29,024 nt of DNA from Thiotrichales bacterium. Lineage in GTDB: Bacteria > Pseudomonadota > Gammaproteobacteria > J044. A program made the translations under genes and the position numbers. The stretch lies in contig JANTGN010000004.1 in the NCBI GenBank assembly GCA_024762895.1, forward strand, positions 1-29,024, given 5' to 3'. This document shows positions 14,748 through 23,268 of this stretch, piece after piece (within the stretch, counting starts at the first letter, position 1; each line of letters opens with the position of its first letter). The notes below the pieces were generated by a model that had not been told where the DNA came from, did no database searches, and saw only the letters and a list, made by a program, of their open reading frames with translations.

Positions 14748-15220
14748 TGGGTGATAGTGTTTTCCTGAAGGTAGCCGATGAGGCCGGGATGATGCGGCTG
14801 GGCGCCGAGCTGGCCAGATCGATGGGGAGTATCCATCGTGGCGTCATTTACCTGAGGGGAGATCTTGGGGCAGGAAAAACCACCCTGGTCCGTGGGTTGC
14901 TGCGCTTCTCAGGGGTGCAGACTGCAGTCAAGAGTCCGACCTACACCATCGTAGAGCCTTACGAATTACCCAATTGGAATATCTATCACTTTGATTTATA
15001 TCGATTATCAGACCCTGAAGAACTCGAATATATTGGTATTCGTGAGTATTTTTCTGGTGACAGTTTGTGCCTTATCGAATGGCCAGATCAGGGTACAGGT
15101 GTGATTCCAGAGGCCGATATAGAGTTGAATATCAGCCATCAGGACGAGGGCAGGGAGGTGCAGATCACTGCCCATTCCGCCTGGGGTGAGCAGATCGTAG
15201 CGAGTATGGATCTAAAGTGA
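14747..15220 (+). CDS. tsaE: tRNA t6A threonylcarbamoyltransferase complex ATPase TsaE
   Basis: A 157-residue P-loop ATPase needed, with TsaB and TsaD, for the N6-threonylcarbamoyl modification of A37 in ANN-reading tRNAs. The Walker A sequence GDLGAGKTTL is at residues 38-47, the family segment SPTYTIVEPYE follows, then HFDLYRL and the closing LIEWPDQG. The length is typical for the family. The ATG at 14747 overlaps the nnr TGA by one base, so translation is probably coupled; a TTG one codon earlier is the alternative. After it comes a 111-base gap before amiC with no hairpin and only weak promoter-like hexamers (TTGATT at 15268). Confidence 0.96.
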   Translation: MGDSVFLKVADEAGMMRLGAELARSMGSIHRGVIYLRGDLGAGKTTLVRGLLRFSGVQTAVKSPTYTIVEPYELPNWNIYHFDLYRLSDPEELEYIGIREYFSGDSLCLIEWPDQGTGVIPEADIELNISHQDEGREVQITAHSAWGEQIVASMDLK

Positions 15221-15331
15221 CTTTATAGCTTTATCATCTATCTTCATAAAATTATTAATAAAAAGCCTTGATTTTTCCTCCGAATGGTACACACTATGAG
15301 GTAAAGAAACCGCTGTTTGGGAGGGCAGATC

Positions 15332-16561
15332 GTGACCGGGGAAAAAGACTTATCTCCACGCCGCCACTTTTTGGCCAGAATGATGTCAATGAGTGGACTG
15401 GCTGCCATGGGCCTGATGGCCTCACCGAGTGTTTTGCTTGCGGCCCAGTCCGTCAAGGTAAAAAGTGTGCGCATGTCGGAGACATCGGAAGTGACACGTG
15501 TGGTCTTCGATCTGTCTGGCCCCGTCGAGCACAGCCTGTTTGCCCTGCATAATCCCGAACGTGTGGTCATTGATCTCAAGGGTGCTTATAACGCCAAGAC
15601 CTTTAAGGTCCATACGTCGACCACGAAATCCGTTCGTTCTATACGTCATGCCCAGCGCAATCTGGGTGACCTGCGTATGGTGCTGGATCTTGGAGAAAAG
15701 CTAACGGCGCGTAGTTTCCTGCTCAAGCCGGGTAAGGGCAGTGGATATCGTCTGGTGGTTGATTTGCTCAGATCCGGGCAGAAAGCCGATACCCGACCGG
15801 TTATCACTGCCAAAGAGGCCACCAACAGAAAAAGAGACGTCATAGTCGCCATCGATGCCGGTCACGGTGGCAGAGACCCGGGTGCGGTCGGTAAGCGTGG
15901 CACACGTGAGAAGGATATTGTGCTCAAGGTTGCACGTAAACTGGAAAGAGAGGTGCGTCGCCAGAAGGGTATGAAGCCCATCATGATCAGAAATAGCGAC
16001 GTCTTTATGCCTCTGCGTGATCGTATTCGAAAGGCACGTACGCACAAGGCGGACCTGTTTATCTCCATCCATGCGGACGCCTCAAATGATCGTCGTGTTG
16101 GTGGATCCTCGGTCTATGTGTTGTCCTCAAATGGAGCGACCAGTGAACTCGCACGCTTCATGGCCAAGCGCGAAAATGAGGCCGACCTGGTCGGTGGTGT
16201 GCAATTGGGTGATATGGATGAACAGCTGGCCTCGGTCCTGCTTGAGCTTTCCCAGGACCACACGATCGAAGAAAGTCTCGATTTTGCCGATGATGTGCTG
16301 GCCAATCTCAAGAGTATTACCAAGTTGCGCAGCCGTCGTGTCGAGCAGGCCGGGTTTGCGGTACTGAAATCGCCGGATATCCCGTCGGTCCTGGTCGAAA
16401 CGGCCTTTATCTCAAATCCCCAGGAAGAAAAACGCCTGCGCACCAATGCCTATCAGGAAAAGATCGCCAAGGCCCTGATGAAAGGGGTGCGTGATTATTT
16501 CAAGGATAATGCGCCGGCAGATAGTCTGCTGGCAACGCTGCAGACAAAACATCTGGGCTGA
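15332..16561 (+). CDS. amiC: N-acetylmuramoyl-L-alanine amidase AmiC-type, Tat-exported
   Basis: A 409-residue zinc amidase that cuts the peptide from the glycan of murein during cell separation. The start is GTG 15332, chosen because GGGAGGG lies six bases before it and the resulting N-terminus carries a twin-arginine signal (SPRRHFLARM at 8-17) followed by a mild hydrophobic stretch to about residue 38. An AMIN domain (about 41-145) targets peptidoglycan at the septum. The Amidase_3 domain (about 170-395) has zinc ligands His178 (DAGHGG), Glu193 (REKD) and His247 (SIHADA), and the catalytic Glu356 (VETAFIS). The segment from about 280 to 340 corresponds to the helical insert that keeps AmiB/AmiC inactive until EnvC or NlpD bind. 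No LysM domain is present, so this is AmiA/C-like rather than AmiB of pseudomonads. Confidence 0.93.
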   Translation: MTGEKDLSPRRHFLARMMSMSGLAAMGLMASPSVLLAAQSVKVKSVRMSETSEVTRVVFDLSGPVEHSLFALHNPERVVIDLKGAYNAKTFKVHTSTTKSVRSIRHAQRNLGDLRMVLDLGEKLTARSFLLKPGKGSGYRLVVDLLRSGQKADTRPVITAKEATNRKRDVIVAIDAGHGGRDPGAVGKRGTREKDIVLKVARKLEREVRRQKGMKPIMIRNSDVFMPLRDRIRKARTHKADLFISIHADASNDRRVGGSSVYVLSSNGATSELARFMAKRENEADLVGGVQLGDMDEQLASVLLELSQDHTIEESLDFADDVLANLKSITKLRSRRVEQAGFAVLKSPDIPSVLVETAFISNPQEEKRLRTNAYQEKIAKALMKGVRDYFKDNAPADSLLATLQTKHLG

Positions 16562-16596
16562 GGCTCCGACCTGTTCAAGGGGCCTAAATCTTCTCT

Positions 16597-16640
16597 GATG
16601 GACACCAGGAGGTAATTAGCCTGTCCCCCAGGTGTCCATC
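16597..16640 (+). promoter_or_regulatory. Inverted repeat enclosing an AGGAGG ahead of mutL
   Basis: GATGGACACC (16597-16606) and GGTGTCCATC (16631-16640) are exact complements, and inner G-C pairs extend the stem past single mismatches. Inside the 5' side lies AGGAGG at 16607-16612, a consensus ribosome binding site with no start codon 5-12 bases after it. The GTG at 16632 is inside the 3' arm. No T-run follows, so this is not an intrinsic terminator. It may be an RNA structure controlling mutL translation. Confidence 0.55.
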
Positions 16641-16676
16641 CAAGTACAATCGAGCTTTTCGATTGAAAAGTCATCT

Positions 16677-18479
16677 GTGTCGATACGTCAGTTACCACCT
16701 CAGCTCATAAATCAGATCGCCGCTGGCGAAGTCGTCGAACGACCGGCCTCTGTCGTCAAGGAATTGCTTGAAAATAGCCTGGATGCCGGTGCCCGGCAAA
16801 TCTGGATCGAAGTCGAACAAGGAGGAATGCGTCGGCTGCGTATTCGTGATGATGGCTGCGGGATACCACCCGAAGAACTGGGGCTGGCCCTGAGTCGTCA
16901 TGCGACCAGCAAGATCAGCAGCCTGGATGACCTGGAACAGGTCGCCAGTCTGGGGTTTCGTGGCGAAGCACTTCCCAGTATCGCCTCGGTCTCGCGACTG
17001 GTTCTGAGTTCTCGGGCCCAGGGGGTGGAATCCGGTTGGACGGTACGCGGTGATGGTGGTGATTCCCTGCAGGAGCCGGAGCCAGTGGCCCATCCCCAGG
17101 GAACCACCCTGGATATTCGAGACCTGTTTTTTAATGTGCCGGCCCGGCGAAAGTTTTTACGTACCGAGCGTACCGAGTTCAGTCATATTGAACAGCTGGT
17201 CAGGCGTATCGCCCTGAGCCGCTTTGAGGTGGGTATTGAATTACGCCATAACCAGAAAGTCGTGCTCAAATTACCCGCCGCGACCGATCGCCTGGAGCAG
17301 GAAAAACGCCTGGCCAGGATCTGTGGAGACAGTTTCATTGAGCAGTCTGTCTTAATTGATCATGACCAGGGAGGGCTCAGGATCTGGGGCTGGATGGGGC
17401 TCCCGACCTTCTCACGTAGCCAGGCCGATATGCAGTATTTTTATGTCAACGGTCGTATGGTTCGTGACAAGGTGATTACCCATGCCGTGAGGCAGGCCTA
17501 TCAGGATGTCCTGTTTCATGGGCGCCATCCTGCCTATGTCCTTTTTTTTGAGCTCGATCCAGCACTGGTCGATGTCAATGCGCATCCTACTAAGCATGAG
17601 GTGCGTTTCAGAGAATCTCGAGGCGTGCATGATTTTCTGTACCGAAGCCTGCATCGGGCCATTGCAGGGCTAAAGCCGGCCGAACAGCAGAATGAGGCGG
17701 CCGCCACTTCCTGGTCAGCCCAGGGTTTGCCGTCCACGGGGTTGTCCCCTTATACCGAAAGCGTGGAGTCTTCTTCCGTCAGGAATATTCAGGAAGAAAT
17801 GGCGGTGTATGCAGCGCTACATGTTCCTTTTGACGATATATTGAACAAACAGCAGGGTGGCCAGTCGCCTGTAACTGAGGCCGAGTCGGCGCAGGAGCAC
17901 CCCCTGGGATACGCGATTGCGCAACTTCATGGTATTTACATACTGGCGCAGAATCGTGAAGGTCTGGTGATTGTGGACATGCATGCGGCCCATGAACGCA
18001 TTACCTATGAGCGTCTCAAGCAATCCTGGGAAGCAGGTGGCATTAGCAGTCAACCGCTGCTGGTTCCAATGAGCATTGCGGTCAGCAAGGGGGAAGCCGA
18101 TCAGGCCGAGATTCAACATGCGATGTTCCAGGAGTTGGGTATTGAGCTGGATCGCATGGATGAGCAGGCGATAGTGATTCGTAGTGTGCCCAGCCTCTTA
18201 AAACGGGAAAATGCCGAGACCCTGGTGCGCGATGTGCTATCCGATCTGATGACTCATGGCCAGTCCAGCAGGATCAGGGAGGCCATGAATGAAGTCCTGT
18301 CGACCATGGCCTGTCATGGTTCGGTACGCGCCAATCGGCAGATGACGTTGCCCGAAATGAACGCCCTGTTACGCGACATGGAGCAGACCGAACGCAGTGG
18401 GCAGTGTAATCATGGTCGCCCAACCTGGGTACAGCTCAGTATCGATCAGCTTGATAAACTGTTTCTTAGAGGTCAATGA
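16677..18479 (+). CDS. mutL: DNA mismatch repair protein MutL, endonuclease type
   Basis: A 600-residue GHKL ATPase that links MutS mismatch recognition to strand removal. The start GTG 16677 gives MSIRQLPPQLINQIAAGEVV, in register with E. coli MutL and placing the catalytic Glu at 29. GTG 16632 would add 15 residues not typical of the family. Neither start has a good ribosome binding site. ATPase motifs: KELLENSLDAGA (28-39), DDGCGIP, SLGFRGEAL and FFNVPARRKFL. The C-terminal domain carries DMHAAHERITYE (434-445), fitting the DQHA(X)2E(X)4E nicking motif apart from Met for Gln, plus ACHGSVRA and CNHGRP. Those motifs are missing in E. coli MutL. An endonuclease-active MutL in a host without MutH is the natural reading. 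It overlaps miaA (ATGA). Confidence 0.96.
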   Translation: MSIRQLPPQLINQIAAGEVVERPASVVKELLENSLDAGARQIWIEVEQGGMRRLRIRDDGCGIPPEELGLALSRHATSKISSLDDLEQVASLGFRGEALPSIASVSRLVLSSRAQGVESGWTVRGDGGDSLQEPEPVAHPQGTTLDIRDLFFNVPARRKFLRTERTEFSHIEQLVRRIALSRFEVGIELRHNQKVVLKLPAATDRLEQEKRLARICGDSFIEQSVLIDHDQGGLRIWGWMGLPTFSRSQADMQYFYVNGRMVRDKVITHAVRQAYQDVLFHGRHPAYVLFFELDPALVDVNAHPTKHEVRFRESRGVHDFLYRSLHRAIAGLKPAEQQNEAAATSWSAQGLPSTGLSPYTESVESSSVRNIQEEMAVYAALHVPFDDILNKQQGGQSPVTEAESAQEHPLGYAIAQLHGIYILAQNREGLVIVDMHAAHERITYERLKQSWEAGGISSQPLLVPMSIAVSKGEADQAEIQHAMFQELGIELDRMDEQAIVIRSVPSLLKRENAETLVRDVLSDLMTHGQSSRIREAMNEVLSTMACHGSVRANRQMTLPEMNALLRDMEQTERSGQCNHGRPTWVQLSIDQLDKLFLRGQ

Positions 18480-19441
18480 GTCAACCCTATCCGCCGGCTA
18501 TTTTTATTATGGGTCCAACGGCCAGTGGCAAGACAGGGCTGGCGTTGGCCCTGGCGGAGACCTTTCCGGTCGAGATCATCAGTGTAGATTCAGCCCTGGT
18601 TTATCAGGGAATGGATATCGGTACGGCCAAACCTTCTGCTGAAGAGCTGGCTGCCTGCCCCCACCATCTGATTGATTTTCTCGATCCCCGCGAACCCTAT
18701 TCAGCGGCTCGATTTCGCCAGGATGCCCTGAGACTGATGGATGAAATCACTGCCAGAGGCAAGATACCCCTGCTGGTAGGCGGAACGATGCTTTATTACC
18801 GGGCCCTGGAGCAGGGATTGTCTCAGCTGCCAGAGGCCGATAATGAGATTCGTACGCGACTGAATCATGAAATGAAGGAGCATGGTCTGCAATATCTGCA
18901 TCAGCGCCTGGCCGATATCGATCCCGAATCTGCGCAAAGGATACATGCGACCGATCCACAACGTATTCAACGGGCCCTGGAAGTGTATGAACTAACTGGA
19001 AAGTCCCTGAGCGATCATTATCGTGAGCAGGAGGAGTACCAGTTGCCTTATCGGGTACTGCGTCTGGCGCTGTTGCCTGCGGAGCGTGCTTCCTTACACC
19101 GGCGTATCGAGAAGCGGTTTGATGACATGTTGGCCAATGGCCTGATCGAAGAGGTGCAAAGACTCTATGAAAGAGGTGATCTTGATCCCTCTATGCCCTC
19201 GATTCGTGCCGTAGGATATCGACAGGTATGGGCCTGTCTGGAGGGTGAGTATGATGAGGAGGCTCTGCACCATAAAGGTATAGTGGCAACTCGACAGCTC
19301 GCTAAGCGACAGATGACCTGGCTCAGATCCATGAAGGGGTTAACTATTCTCAATAGCGAAAACCTCGATTTGGACTATATTTATATGTTATTAAGTAAAT
19401 TTATAAGCGATGGACGTTCACCTTCGGAACAAAACGATTAA
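18476..19441 (+). CDS. miaA: tRNA dimethylallyltransferase
   Basis: A 321-residue enzyme that transfers a dimethylallyl group to N6 of A37 in tRNAs reading U-starting codons. P-loop GPTASGKT at residues 13-20, then SVDSALVYQGMDIGTAKP, the HHLIDFLDP segment, LLVGGTMLYYRAL, and DPQRIQRALEV, which contacts tRNA. The C-terminal part has the conserved IRAVGYRQVW and ATRQLAKRQMTWLR. Length matches E. coli MiaA (316). The start overlaps the mutL stop by four bases (ATGA), as in many gammaproteobacteria. In E. coli the next gene is hfq; here a GGDEF-EAL gene comes between, 67 bases downstream. Confidence 0.97.
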   Translation: MSQPYPPAIFIMGPTASGKTGLALALAETFPVEIISVDSALVYQGMDIGTAKPSAEELAACPHHLIDFLDPREPYSAARFRQDALRLMDEITARGKIPLLVGGTMLYYRALEQGLSQLPEADNEIRTRLNHEMKEHGLQYLHQRLADIDPESAQRIHATDPQRIQRALEVYELTGKSLSDHYREQEEYQLPYRVLRLALLPAERASLHRRIEKRFDDMLANGLIEEVQRLYERGDLDPSMPSIRAVGYRQVWACLEGEYDEEALHHKGIVATRQLAKRQMTWLRSMKGLTILNSENLDLDYIYMLLSKFISDGRSPSEQND

Positions 19442-19508
19442 TGCCAGACCAGGAAGGCGGTTTATGTATCCAATCCAATATTGCTTAAACATCTGATTCC
19501 TCCAGATT

Positions 19509-21557
19509 ATGATGAACAATTTAGAAGGGAGTCGGGGGGCGTCATTGATCCTGAAGGATCAGGTGCGGTTACTGTATGAAAATTCACTCTCAGCCAATGT
19601 CGCGGTTATTCTTATATCGGCATTGATGCTGATCGTGCTGAAAAATAGTCTTTATTACCCCTTTCTCGTTGCCTGGTTCGTCTTGATGCTGCTCACGGTC
19701 TTAGCCAGGGTGGGCTTGCTGTACTGGTATAAATATTACGCCAATGATTATTCTCCGCAACAATGGGTGAATCGATATACCCTGTTAACCCTGCTGCTCG
19801 GAATCGCATGGTCCGGGCTATCAATATTCTACTGGATGTCAGACATCTACTGGCTACAGAACCTGTTGCTCATTGTTCTTCTGGGGGTGGTTGCGGCCGC
19901 GGTATCTGTGCTTCCCGCAATTATGTCAGCTTTCTATGCTTATATATCTCCGCCGCTGACTAGCATGGTCGTCATTCTGCTCCTCATTGGGGATACCCTT
20001 TCCTTAGTATTGGCCACAGCGACCCTTGTTTATGCCATGCTGATCATTACTACAGCCAGAAATTCTAATTTTAATATTCGCAGGGCCATAGAGCTTCAGT
20101 ATGAAAACAAGGATCTTGTTGCGCAACTGAGCAATGAGGTCAAGCAGAGAGAGGAGCTGATAAAGGAGCGAACGCGACAGTTAATCTCAACCAATAAAGA
20201 TCTGGAAAGAGAGATCTCCGAGCGTAAGCGGGCCGAGGAAGATCTGCTGCATCTTGCCCATCACGACCCCCTTACTGAATTACCTAATCGTCTCTTGTTC
20301 ATTGATCGACTGGAACAGTCCATAAGTAAGGCCCGGCGAATGGGGGATCAGATTGCCGTACTATTTATCGATCTTGATCGATTTAAAAAAATCAACGATA
20401 GCCTGGGGCATACCGTGGGGGATGAACTCCTGCGTCGTGTAGCGCAACGATTCCAGTCCAGTATACGAAATGAGGATACGGTCTCTCGCCTGGGTGGCGA
20501 TGAATTCACCGTGATAATGGAGTCGTTGCACAAGCCCCAGAACGCAACGGTTACTGCCCAGAAACTGATCGAGGCCATGGAAGATCCTTTTGTGCTACAG
20601 GGTCATGAGTTTTTTATTACCACCAGTATTGGTATCAGTCTTTATCCCCAGGATGGCATTATTGCAGAGGAGTTATTGCGTAACGCTGATTCCGCAATGT
20701 ACCGAGCAAAGGAGGAGGGACGTAACACCTTTCAGTTCTATACCTCGGATATGACGGAGCAGGCCTTTGAGCGAATTTTGATGGAGACCAATCTCCTCAG
20801 GGCCATCGAGAAAAAGGAACTGGTTGTTTACTATCAGCCACAGGTCTCCCTCAAGACAAAAGAGATCATTGGCCTGGAGGCACTGGTTCGTTGGGAGCAC
20901 CCGGAACTGGGTCTGGTTTCACCTGCGCGTTTCATCCCTCTGGCCGAGGATAATGGACTGATAGTGCCAATCGGGGAATACGTCTTGTCTGCCACCTGTC
21001 GTCAGTTGGCTGAATGGGAGCGACAGGGTATTCGACCCGGGCGGGTGTCTGTTAACCTGTCCGCGAAGCAGCTACAGAAACAAGGCCTGTTAGAGACGAT
21101 TTCCAGGATCCTGGAGGACTATTCCTGCCAACCAGAGTGGCTGGAGTTGGAAGTCACGGAAGGCTTCGTGATGGAGGATCCAGAACATTCAATTACGGTC
21201 TTGCAGAGTATCCGTGACCTGGGTATTGAACTGGCCATTGATGATTTTGGAACGGGATATTCCTCACTGGCCTATCTGAAGAGATTACCCATCACCAAAC
21301 TCAAGATCGATCAGTCATTCGTGCGTGATATTCCGGATGATCCGGATGATGAGGCCATCGCCCGGGCCATTCTGGCATTAGGCTACAGTCTAAATTTGAA
21401 AGTCATTGCTGAAGGTGTCGAGAACGCTGCTCAGGAGGCCTTTCTGCTCAATGAGGGTTGTGTAGAAGCCCAGGGTTACTTTTATGCGACGCCTTTACCA
21501 GTTGAGGAGATTGGTCAGTTACTGAACAGGGAACATCTGGTTCAGAATGAGGCCTGA
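19509..21557 (+). CDS. Membrane-anchored GGDEF-EAL cyclic-di-GMP protein
   Basis: A 682-residue protein. Residues 28-180 form about five to six transmembrane segments resembling an MASE-type sensor, though I cannot name the family. A coiled-coil linker runs from about 195 to 247. The GGDEF domain (about 250-412) has the intact LGGDEF at 328-333 and an RNED (320-323), which fits the RxxD product-inhibition site five residues upstream. The EAL domain (about 425-672) has EAL at 457-459, NLSAKQL, the metal-site DDFGTGYSSL (578-587) and KIDQSFV. Both active sites look complete, so it could make or break cyclic-di-GMP; many such proteins act mainly as phosphodiesterases. No ribosome binding site precedes the ATG pair at 19509 and 19512. 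Its position between miaA and hfq is unusual. Confidence 0.95.
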   Translation: MMNNLEGSRGASLILKDQVRLLYENSLSANVAVILISALMLIVLKNSLYYPFLVAWFVLMLLTVLARVGLLYWYKYYANDYSPQQWVNRYTLLTLLLGIAWSGLSIFYWMSDIYWLQNLLLIVLLGVVAAAVSVLPAIMSAFYAYISPPLTSMVVILLLIGDTLSLVLATATLVYAMLIITTARNSNFNIRRAIELQYENKDLVAQLSNEVKQREELIKERTRQLISTNKDLEREISERKRAEEDLLHLAHHDPLTELPNRLLFIDRLEQSISKARRMGDQIAVLFIDLDRFKKINDSLGHTVGDELLRRVAQRFQSSIRNEDTVSRLGGDEFTVIMESLHKPQNATVTAQKLIEAMEDPFVLQGHEFFITTSIGISLYPQDGIIAEELLRNADSAMYRAKEEGRNTFQFYTSDMTEQAFERILMETNLLRAIEKKELVVYYQPQVSLKTKEIIGLEALVRWEHPELGLVSPARFIPLAEDNGLIVPIGEYVLSATCRQLAEWERQGIRPGRVSVNLSAKQLQKQGLLETISRILEDYSCQPEWLELEVTEGFVMEDPEHSITVLQSIRDLGIELAIDDFGTGYSSLAYLKRLPITKLKIDQSFVRDIPDDPDDEAIARAILALGYSLNLKVIAEGVENAAQEAFLLNEGCVEAQGYFYATPLPVEEIGQLLNREHLVQNEA

Positions 21558-21572
21558 TCGGTATTTATGGGG

Positions 21573-21600
21573 TTGTGTGTTTTGGACTTAGGTTTATAAT
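21573..21600 (+). promoter_or_regulatory. Candidate promoter upstream of hfq
   Basis: A perfect TATAAT at 21595-21600 has TTGTGT at 21573-21578 with a 16-base spacer, so the -35 is poor but the -10 is full. It lies 82 bases before the hfq start, in the 124-base gap after the GGDEF-EAL gene. Confidence 0.5.
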
Positions 21601-21634
21601 TGAGTCTTTGGCGGGTCCGGAGGACTCGTTACCT

Positions 21635-21640
21635 TATAAT
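21635..21640 (+). promoter_or_regulatory. Second TATAAT hexamer upstream of hfq
   Basis: A perfect TATAAT 41 bases before the hfq ATG. The nearest -35-like sequence, TTGGCG at 21608-21613, is 21 bases away, too far for an ordinary sigma-70 promoter, so an activator or another -35 would be needed. An imperfect GAGTC/GACTC pair (21602-21627) lies just before it. Confidence 0.4.
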
Positions 21641-21681
21641 GCCTGCAAGGATAGCTGAAATGATAATTGGGAGTACAAGAC

Positions 21682-21918
21682 ATGTCTAAAGGGCAGACCT
21701 TACAAGAACCCTTCCTGAATACCCTGAGAAAAGAGCGTATTCCCGTTTCTATCTTCCTGGTAAACGGTATAAAACTTCAGGGGACCGTAGAATCCTTTGA
21801 CCAGTTTGTGGTTCTGCTACGTAATAGTGTTAGCCAGATGGTCTACAAGCATGCGATCTCCACTGTCGTTCCCTCGCGCCCCGTGCGTATGTCTACAGAA
21901 GATGAAGGTGAAGAGTAA
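21682..21918 (+). CDS. hfq: RNA chaperone Hfq
   Basis: A 78-residue Sm-fold protein that forms a hexameric ring and pairs small RNAs with messengers. Start ATG 21682, with GGGAG eight bases upstream. The upstream TTG at 21667 is ignored. Numbering equals that of E. coli Hfq: Gln8, Phe39, Asp40, Phe42, Tyr55, Lys56 and His57 of the proximal site are all present, and the rim patch is Arg16, Lys17 and Arg19. Distal-face residues Ile30 and Leu32 are also present. The C-terminal tail is only about ten residues (ending STEDEGEE) where E. coli has about 35, acidic and short. hflX follows 22 bases later. Confidence 0.98.
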   Translation: MSKGQTLQEPFLNTLRKERIPVSIFLVNGIKLQGTVESFDQFVVLLRNSVSQMVYKHAISTVVPSRPVRMSTEDEGEE

Positions 21919-21940
21919 GCCCAAGTCTTTATCCGGGTAG

Positions 21941-23227
21941 GTGTTCGAGCGTCCCCAAAGCGGCGAGCAGGCCGTGCTGGTTCATATCCAGTTTGATGCG
22001 GAAAGAGACCAGGAAGACCTCCATGAATTCATTGATCTGGTCAGATCAGCAGGTGCACGGGATGTAGCCCTGGTCACCGGGTCTCGTCATACGCCCGATC
22101 CACGTTATTTCGTCGGGTCAGGCAAGGCGGAGGAAATTCGTGATCAGGTACGAAGCCATCAGGCAGCGGTAGTGATCTTCGATCATGCCCTAAGTCCCAG
22201 TCAGGAACGTAACCTGGAAAAGCTGTTCGAGTGTCGGGTCCTGGACCGTACCGGGCTGATTCTGGATATCTTTGCCCAGCGTGCACGATCCCATGAGGGT
22301 AAGCTCCAGGTAGAACTGGCCCAGCTTCGGCACATGTCGACGCGTCTGGTCAGGGGCTGGACACATCTGGAGCGTCAGAAGGGGGGCATTGGCCTTAGAG
22401 GCCCGGGTGAAACGCAGTTGGAAACCGACCGACGACTCCTGGCCATCAGGATCAAACAAATTCGTTCCAGGCTGGATCGTGTCAATCGTCAGCGCGATCA
22501 GGGTCGACAGGCTAGACGTAAGGCGGAGATGCCCACCGTCTCGCTGGTTGGATATACCAATGCAGGCAAATCCACACTGTTTAATCGCCTGACCCATGCC
22601 CAGGTCTATTCTGCGAATCAGTTATTTGCCACCCTGGACCCGACGTTGAGACGCCTGGAATTGCCTGAAAACCAGTCGGTGGTGCTGGCCGATACCGTCG
22701 GTTTTATTCGACACCTGCCTCATGATCTGGTGGCGGCTTTCCGTGCGACCCTGCAGGAGACCCTTGAGGCCGACCTGCTATTACATGTGATCGATGCCCA
22801 TGATGAGCGCCTGGAAGATAATCGCAAACAGGTCAATGATGTCCTGAATGAGATCGGTGCGGGAGATGTTCCCCAGATTGAGATCTACAACAAACTTGAC
22901 CTTTTAGAGCGTGGCCCCGGTATCGACTATGATGCCGATGGTAATATTCGGCGTGTCTGGCTGTCGGCCCATACTGGTGCAGGGGTCGATGAATTCCTGC
23001 AGGCCCTGGCCCGGCATTTCAGGGCCGAACAGGTACACGGCTGGCTGGCCCTGGCGCCCACCGAAGGCAGAACCAGGGCGCAACTGTTTGAACTGGGGGC
23101 CGTGCAGCAGGAGTCGGTCGATGAAAGCGGCTCATGGCACCTGGAAATTCAGTTGCCCCGGCGTGATTTTGAGCGCGTTCGTAAGCAGGCGGGGCTGGGT
23201 TCAGATTGCCTGCAAGAAGCACAGTGA
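21941..23227 (+). CDS. hflX: Ribosome-associated GTPase HflX
   Basis: A 428-residue GTPase that splits stalled or heat-damaged 70S ribosomes. The N-terminal HflX domain (1-195) includes the GSGKAEEI and QVELAQLRHMSTRL segments and a coiled-coil, with GIGLRGPGETQLE at about 149-161. The G domain has G1 GYTNAGKS (204-211), G3 DTVGF (251-255), G4 NKLD (317-320) and G5 SAHTG (342-346). E. coli HflX is 426 residues. The start is GTG 21941, which gives the usual MFERP opening; the ribosome binding site is poor. Its tight spacing with hfq suggests cotranscription from the hfq promoters. Confidence 0.97.
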   Translation: MFERPQSGEQAVLVHIQFDAERDQEDLHEFIDLVRSAGARDVALVTGSRHTPDPRYFVGSGKAEEIRDQVRSHQAAVVIFDHALSPSQERNLEKLFECRVLDRTGLILDIFAQRARSHEGKLQVELAQLRHMSTRLVRGWTHLERQKGGIGLRGPGETQLETDRRLLAIRIKQIRSRLDRVNRQRDQGRQARRKAEMPTVSLVGYTNAGKSTLFNRLTHAQVYSANQLFATLDPTLRRLELPENQSVVLADTVGFIRHLPHDLVAAFRATLQETLEADLLLHVIDAHDERLEDNRKQVNDVLNEIGAGDVPQIEIYNKLDLLERGPGIDYDADGNIRRVWLSAHTGAGVDEFLQALARHFRAEQVHGWLALAPTEGRTRAQLFELGAVQQESVDESGSWHLEIQLPRRDFERVRKQAGLGSDCLQEAQ

Positions 23228-23239
23228 GTGTGGGGGTAC

Positions 23240-23268
23240 TTGTGACCCGCATAAGGCCTATATAGAAT
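23240..23268 (+). promoter_or_regulatory. Candidate promoter for hflK-hflC
   Basis: TTGTGA (23240-23245) and TAGAAT (23263-23268) are separated by 17 bases, each four to five bases from consensus. It lies in the 75-base gap between hflX and hflK. Overlapping its downstream edge is a small hairpin, AATGCC (23266-23271) with GGCATT (23278-23283), which is not followed by a T-run. Confidence 0.55.

Noticed and set aside
16655..16670. CTTTTC-GATT-GAAAAG hairpin as a terminator
   Set aside because: It is a weak AT-rich 6-bp stem with no T-run after it, immediately ahead of the mutL start.
16632..16676. GTG 16632 as the start of mutL
   Set aside because: It adds 15 residues not typical of the family, lies inside the 3' arm of the inverted repeat, and is 19 bases from the AGGAGG, too far for normal initiation. 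It is not excluded outright.
19442..21681. Transposon or integron origin for the GGDEF-EAL insertion
   Set aside because: No transposase, terminal inverted repeats, target duplication or attachment-like sequence was found at either edge, and base composition is similar to that of the neighbours.
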